NCBI GenBank assembly: GCA_021846485.1
Contig: JAJZWW010000002.1
Location: 1-35,466, forward strand
Source: Actinomycetes bacterium
GTDB taxonomy: Bacteria > Actinomycetota > Acidimicrobiia > Acidimicrobiales > Palsa-688
Length of the DNA stretch: 35,466 nt
Direction: 5' to 3'
A program made the position numbers and the translations under genes. Positions within the stretch are counted from its first letter, which is position 1. Each line of letters opens with the position of its first letter. Shown here in pieces: positions 31,691 through 35,466 of the stretch. The notes below the pieces were generated by a model. It searched no databases, was not told the origin of the DNA, and was given only the letters and a program-made list of their open reading frames with translations.

Positions 31691-32985
31691 CCGGGGAGGG
31701 GGCTGCTCCGCCGCCGGAGGGCCAGACCGACAGCCGGACCGGTGCGGCGCCGGTCGCGAAGCCCCCTGGAGGGGCGGGACCGGCGGGCGGAGAGGTCGGC
31801 CCGCTGGCCGGGGTGCGGGTGGTCGAGTGCGGGACGCTGATCGCCGGTCCGTTCTGCGGGCAGCTGCTCGGGGACTTCGGGGCCGAGGTGATCAAGGTGG
31901 AGGACCCCGCCGGCGGGGACCCGATGCGCCAGTGGGGTCAGGTGAAGGTCCAGGGCCGGTCACTGCACTGGCCGATCGTCGCCCGCAACAAGAAGTCGGT
32001 TACCGCCGACCTGCGCCGGCCGGAGGGCCAGGAGCTGCTGCGCGGCCTGCTCGAGCGGGCCGACGTGCTGGTGGAGAACTTCCGGCCCGGCACCCTCGAG
32101 CGCTGGGATCTCGGACCTGACCATCTCGCCGAGATCAACCCCCGCCTGGTGGTGGTGCGGGTCAGCGGCTACGGCCAGAGCGGGCCGTACGCGCCCCGGG
32201 CCGGCTTCGGCTCGATCGGCGAGGCGATGGGTGGGATCCGCTACCTGTCCGGCGAGCCGGACCGGCCGCCGTCACGGGTGGGGATCTCCCTCGGAGACTC
32301 GCTCGCGGCCACCTTCGCCGCCCTCGGGGCGCTGCTCGCCCTGCGGGCCCGGGACCGTACCGGTCGCGGGCAGGTCGTCGACTCGGCGATCTACGAGGCG
32401 GTGCTCGCCTTGATGGAGGCGGAGCTGCCCGAGTGGGAGCTCGCCGGCTACCAGCGCCAGCGGACCGGCTCGGTCCTGCCCGGAGCGGCACCCTCCAACG
32501 TGTACCCGACCGCCGACGGCGACCAGATCCTGGTCGCCGCCAACCGGGACACGGTCTTCGCCCGCTTGGCCGTGCTGATGGGACGCCCGGAGCTGACCGA
32601 GGACCCCCGCTACGCCACCAACGACGCCCGCTCGGCCCGCCAGGAGGAGCTCGACGGGATCGTCGCCTCCTTCACCGCGACCCGGCCCGCCGCCGAGCTG
32701 CTCGAGGCGCTCGCCGACGCCGGCGTGCCCGCCGGGATGATCTACCAGGCAAGAGACATGCTGGGCGACCCGCACTTCGCGGCCCGGGAAGCCGTCGTCC
32801 GCCTGGCCCATCCGATCCTCGGGGAGTTTCCCCTGCAAAACGTCGCCCCGAGGCTGTCGGGCACGCCAGGGGCGGTGCGCACCCTCGGCCCCGAGCTCGG
32901 CGTCGACAACGACGAGATCTACCGGGGCCTGCTCGGTCTCGCCGACGAGGACCTCGACCGCCTGCGCGCCGCCGGCATCGTGTGA
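31687..32985 (+). CDS. CaiB/BaiF-family (class III) CoA-transferase
   Basis: Moves CoA between carboxylic acids, 432 aa. The first 40 residues are a Pro/Gly/Ala-rich tail. The family begins at LAGVRVVECGTLIAGPFCG (40-58), followed by LGDFGAEVIKVEDP (61-74), NKKSVTADLRRPEG (101-114), and the expected catalytic aspartate D204 in GISLGDSLAAT. The C-terminal part with AGVPAGMIYQARDML is also typical. The GTG start overlaps the GntR stop. Together with the synthetase upstream it gives two ways to load CoA on an acid. It is followed after 13 bp by hyuA. Confidence 0.88.
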   Translation: MTGEGAAPPPEGQTDSRTGAAPVAKPPGGAGPAGGEVGPLAGVRVVECGTLIAGPFCGQLLGDFGAEVIKVEDPAGGDPMRQWGQVKVQGRSLHWPIVARNKKSVTADLRRPEGQELLRGLLERADVLVENFRPGTLERWDLGPDHLAEINPRLVVVRVSGYGQSGPYAPRAGFGSIGEAMGGIRYLSGEPDRPPSRVGISLGDSLAATFAALGALLALRARDRTGRGQVVDSAIYEAVLALMEAELPEWELAGYQRQRTGSVLPGAAPSNVYPTADGDQILVAANRDTVFARLAVLMGRPELTEDPRYATNDARSARQEELDGIVASFTATRPAAELLEALADAGVPAGMIYQARDMLGDPHFAAREAVVRLAHPILGEFPLQNVAPRLSGTPGAVRTLGPELGVDNDEIYRGLLGLADEDLDRLRAAGIV

Positions 32986-32998
32986 GAAAGGGGAGACC

Positions 32999-35059
32999 GT
33001 GACCTACCGCCTGGGTGTCGACGTGGGAGGCACCTTCACCGACGTGTTGTTGATCGACGAGGGCAGCGGCGTCACCCATCGGGCCAAGACGCCGTCGACC
33101 CCCGACGACCAGTCCCGGGGCGTGCTGGAAGGGGTCCGCAAGGCCTGCGCGCTGGCGGGGATCGAGCCCTCCGAGGTCGCCCACGTCCTGCACGGAACGA
33201 CCGTCGCGACGAACGCGATCCTGGAGGGAAAGGGGGCCCGAGTCGGATTGGTCACCACGCGGGGGTTCCGGCAGGTGCTGCAGGTGGCCCGATCCTTCGT
33301 GCCCGGGGGCCTTGCAGGGTGGATCACGTGGCCCAAGCCGACCCCCCTGGCCCACCTGGAGGACACTGTCGAGGTGCCCGAGCGGGTCGACACCCGGGGA
33401 GAGGTCCTGGTCGAGCTCGACGTCGGCGCCGCCCGCGCGGCTCTTGCGCACCTGCGATCGAAGGGCGTGGAGGCGCTCACCGTCGCGTTCGTCAACGCCT
33501 TCGCCAACCCCGACCACGAGCGGCGGGTGGCGGAGCTGGCTGCCGAGGAGCTGCCCGGGGTCGCGGTGTCGCTCAGCAGCGAGATCCTCCCCGAGATCCG
33601 GGAGTACGAGCGCACGATCACCACCGTCGCGAACAGCTACGTGCGACCCGTCGTCGGCCGCTACCTCGAGTCCCTGGAGCACCAGCTGGGCGCCGGCGGG
33701 GTCGGCGCCTCGCTGCACGTCCTGCGCAGCGACGGCGGCCTCGCGAGTGTCGCCACCGCTGAGGTCGCCCCGGTCAACCTGCTCATGTCCGGCCCGGCCG
33801 GTGGGGTCGCCGGCGCGGTGTGGGCGGCCGGCCAGGCCGGCTACACCAACCTGCTCACCTTCGACATGGGCGGGACCTCCACCGACGTCGCCCTGGTCGA
33901 GGACGGCAAGGCCCGCATCGGAAGGGAGACCACCGTGGGGGATCTCTCGGTGCGGGCCAGCTCCGTCGACGTGCGCACCGTCGGCGCGGGCGGCGGTTCG
34001 ATCGCCCACGTTCCGGAGCTGACCAAGGCCCTGCGCGTCGGCCCGCAGTCGGCGGGCGCCGAGCCCGGCCCGGCGGCCTACGGCAGGGGCGGCGGCGACC
34101 CGACGGTCACCGACGCCAACGTCGTGCTCGGCTACCTGCCGCCCCGCCTGATCGGCGGGGAGATGACCCTCGACGTCGACGCGGCCACCGCCGCGGTGCA
34201 GCAGATCGCCGACGCCATGGGCCTGGCCGACGTGCGCGTTGCGGCGGCGGGGATCGTGGACATCGTCAACGAGAACATGTTCGGCGCGCTCCGCCTGGTC
34301 TCGGTCCAGCAGGGCTACGACCCCCGCGACTTCGCCCTGGTCGCCTTCGGCGGCGCCGGGCCGCTGCACGCCAACGCCCTCGGGCGGCTGATGGGCTCCT
34401 GGCCGGTGATCGTCCCCCCGTCGCCGGGGGTCCTCTGCGCGTACGGCGACGCCACCACCAGCCTGCGCAACGAGTCCGCCCGCACCTTCATCCGCCGCTT
34501 TTCGGAGGTCTCCGACGCCGAGGTGGCCGGCGCCCTGCGGGAGCTGGCGTCCGAGGCCCGCGCTGCGCTCGACGCCGAGGGCGTCCCCGACGCCGAGCAG
34601 GAGGTCACCTGGCAGGTCGACGTCCGCTACCAGGGCCAGGGTTTCGAGGTCCCCGTCGACGTGGAGCCGGAGGCGCTCGACCTCCGCGGCCTGCTCGAGG
34701 AGGTCGGCCGGCGCTTCGACGCCGAGCACCGCAGGCTGTTCATGTTCGACCTCGACACCGAGCACGAGGTGGTCAACCTGCGCGCGGTGGTGCAGGCCCG
34801 CGCCGCCCACGTCGCCGCCCCCGAGCTCGAGGTGGGCGGTCCCGACCCGTCCGCGGCGCTCACCGGCACCGTGGCGGTCTGGGTGGACGGCGCCGAGCTC
34901 CCCGCCGGGCTCTACGAGCGGGCCGGGCTGCGGGCCGGCAACGTCGTCGTCGGCCCGGCGGTGGTCACCGAGATGGACTCCACCACCTTGGTCCTGCCCG
35001 GTCACGCAGCCAGCGTGGACCGGATCGGCAACCTGATCATCCGACCCGAGGAGGGCTGA
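32999..35059 (+). CDS. hyuA: Hydantoinase/oxoprolinase-family protein, subunit A (HyuA; acetone/acetophenone-carboxylase beta-like)
   Basis: ATP-using subunit of an N-methylhydantoinase or ketone-carboxylase-type enzyme, 686 aa. The N-terminal actin-like ATPase motif GVDVGGTFTDVLLID (6-20), HGTTVATNAILEGKG (65-79), VGLVTTRGF, the second ATPase motif FDMGGTSTDVALVEDG (about 289-304) and the AFGGAGPLHA motif (450-459) are clear. The GTG start has GGGGAG close upstream. The HyuB partner follows 3 bp later. The family includes hydantoinases, 5-oxoprolinase, and acetone/acetophenone carboxylases that activate both ketone and bicarbonate. With CoA-loading genes upstream the carboxylase reading is attractive but unproved. 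Confidence 0.87.
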   Translation: MTYRLGVDVGGTFTDVLLIDEGSGVTHRAKTPSTPDDQSRGVLEGVRKACALAGIEPSEVAHVLHGTTVATNAILEGKGARVGLVTTRGFRQVLQVARSFVPGGLAGWITWPKPTPLAHLEDTVEVPERVDTRGEVLVELDVGAARAALAHLRSKGVEALTVAFVNAFANPDHERRVAELAAEELPGVAVSLSSEILPEIREYERTITTVANSYVRPVVGRYLESLEHQLGAGGVGASLHVLRSDGGLASVATAEVAPVNLLMSGPAGGVAGAVWAAGQAGYTNLLTFDMGGTSTDVALVEDGKARIGRETTVGDLSVRASSVDVRTVGAGGGSIAHVPELTKALRVGPQSAGAEPGPAAYGRGGGDPTVTDANVVLGYLPPRLIGGEMTLDVDAATAAVQQIADAMGLADVRVAAAGIVDIVNENMFGALRLVSVQQGYDPRDFALVAFGGAGPLHANALGRLMGSWPVIVPPSPGVLCAYGDATTSLRNESARTFIRRFSEVSDAEVAGALRELASEARAALDAEGVPDAEQEVTWQVDVRYQGQGFEVPVDVEPEALDLRGLLEEVGRRFDAEHRRLFMFDLDTEHEVVNLRAVVQARAAHVAAPELEVGGPDPSAALTGTVAVWVDGAELPAGLYERAGLRAGNVVVGPAVVTEMDSTTLVLPGHAASVDRIGNLIIRPEEG

Positions 35060-35062
35060 GCT

Positions 35063-35466
35063 TTGGCCACCGTCGTCCAGTCCGGGGAGCCTCTCACCAA
35101 GGCGTCCGAGATCGACCCGGTAACCGTCGACATCATCGAGAACGCCCTGCGCAACGCCCGGGCGGAGATGGACGCAGTGCTGTTCCGCACCGCGATGTCC
35201 CCGGGTATCCGGGAGCAGCACGACGAGTTCCCGCTCATCGCCGACCCCGATGGGTTGATGGTGGTCGGGCAGTTCGGCCTGTCCATCCCGGCCTTCTTGG
35301 ACGGCTATTCCGGGACGGTCGAGGAAGGCGACATCCTTTTCACCTCCGACCCCTACTCCTGTGGCGGGGCGATCAGCCACGCCAACGACTGGCTCATCCT
35401 CCTGCCGATCTACGTCGAGGGTCGGGTGGTCGGCTGGGCCGCCCAGTTCGGCCACATGACCGACGT
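35063..35466 (+). CDS. hyuB: Hydantoinase B / acetone carboxylase alpha-type protein (HyuB), 5' part only
   Basis: The first 134 codons of the HyuB partner; the gene runs off the window. TTG 35063 is preceded by GAGGAGGG about 9 nt upstream and lies 3 bp after the hyuA stop. The translation shows IDPVTVDIIENALRNARAEM near the N-terminus, MSPGIREQHDEFPLIAD, GDILFTSDPYSCGGAISHAND and WAAQFGHMTD, all typical of the HyuB family, including the metal-region D-x-Y and HxND-like residues. Together with HyuA it forms the enzyme core. Confidence 0.85.
   Translation, partial: MATVVQSGEPLTKASEIDPVTVDIIENALRNARAEMDAVLFRTAMSPGIREQHDEFPLIADPDGLMVVGQFGLSIPAFLDGYSGTVEEGDILFTSDPYSCGGAISHANDWLILLPIYVEGRVVGWAAQFGHMTD

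Noticed and set aside
32672..35455. A 927-codon minus-strand open frame opposite hyuA
   Set aside because: It is antisense to HyuA with its two ATPase motifs, has low-complexity composition and no domain.
1..35466. rRNA, tRNA, transposase or phage genes, riboswitch
   Set aside because: I read for the usual conserved cores and families and saw none; a covariance-model search was not possible here.

Overview
The window looks like chromosomal DNA of a very GC-rich actinomycete, most likely an Acidimicrobiia-type soil or freshwater lineage. This is inferred from GTG/TTG starts in most operons, several promoters with a TAnnnT -10 box 6-7 nt before the start codon (leaderless-type transcripts), an F420-type luciferase-like oxidoreductase, a mycobacterial-type lactate dehydrogenase and an actinobacterial-type xylose isomerase. 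There are no rRNA or tRNA genes, insertion sequences, phage genes or CRISPR arrays. Nearly every base belongs to tightly packed operons.

Region 1 (1-9997): myo-inositol catabolism. A leftward operon iolC - class I aldolase - iolB - iolD diverges from a GntR/HutC-type regulator. The intergenic region holds a perfect 15-bp palindrome and a second half-conserved copy that covers the -35 box of iolC. Next is a leftward gene in which inositol 2-dehydrogenase (IolG) and inosose dehydratase (IolE) are fused in one 664-aa chain, and then two rightward Gfo/Idh/MocA oxidoreductases. Together these cover inositol to 2-keto-inositol (IolG), dehydration (IolE part), ring hydrolysis (IolD), isomerisation (IolB), phosphorylation (IolC) and aldol cleavage (the aldolase). 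IolA is not in the window.

Region 2 (9998-19095): sugar uptake and pentose/hexuronate use. A rightward ABC importer (Tat-lipoprotein binding protein, permease, single-domain ATPase) runs tail-to-tail, with a 35-bp overlap, into a leftward operon: altronate dehydratase (uxaA) - mannitol dehydrogenase/fructuronate reductase family - xylA - xylB.

Region 3 (19170-24485): a leftward dabB-dabA pair, the energy-coupled inorganic-carbon (CO2-hydrating) DAB complex with all four zinc/active-site residues present, diverging from a small winged-helix regulator, followed by the biotin transporter subunit bioY.

Region 4 (24486-28818): mostly single rightward genes with their own near-leaderless promoters: a HAD phosphatase, a luciferase-like oxidoreductase, an LldD2-like FMN L-lactate dehydrogenase and a Rossmann/DUF2520 protein.

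Region 5 (28819-35466): a 129-bp two-part repeat array (27-bp units, then 19-bp units that resemble their reverse complement), an acyl-CoA synthetase, a FadR/FCD-type GntR regulator with two TGTATACA operator-like palindromes, a class III CoA-transferase, and hydantoinase/ketone-carboxylase-type HyuA and HyuB (the latter cut by the window end). This looks like an undescribed acid or ketone activation pathway. The points most worth following are the IolG-IolE fusion, the repeat array, the DAB operon with its own small regulator, and the CoA-synthetase/CoA-transferase/HyuAB cluster.
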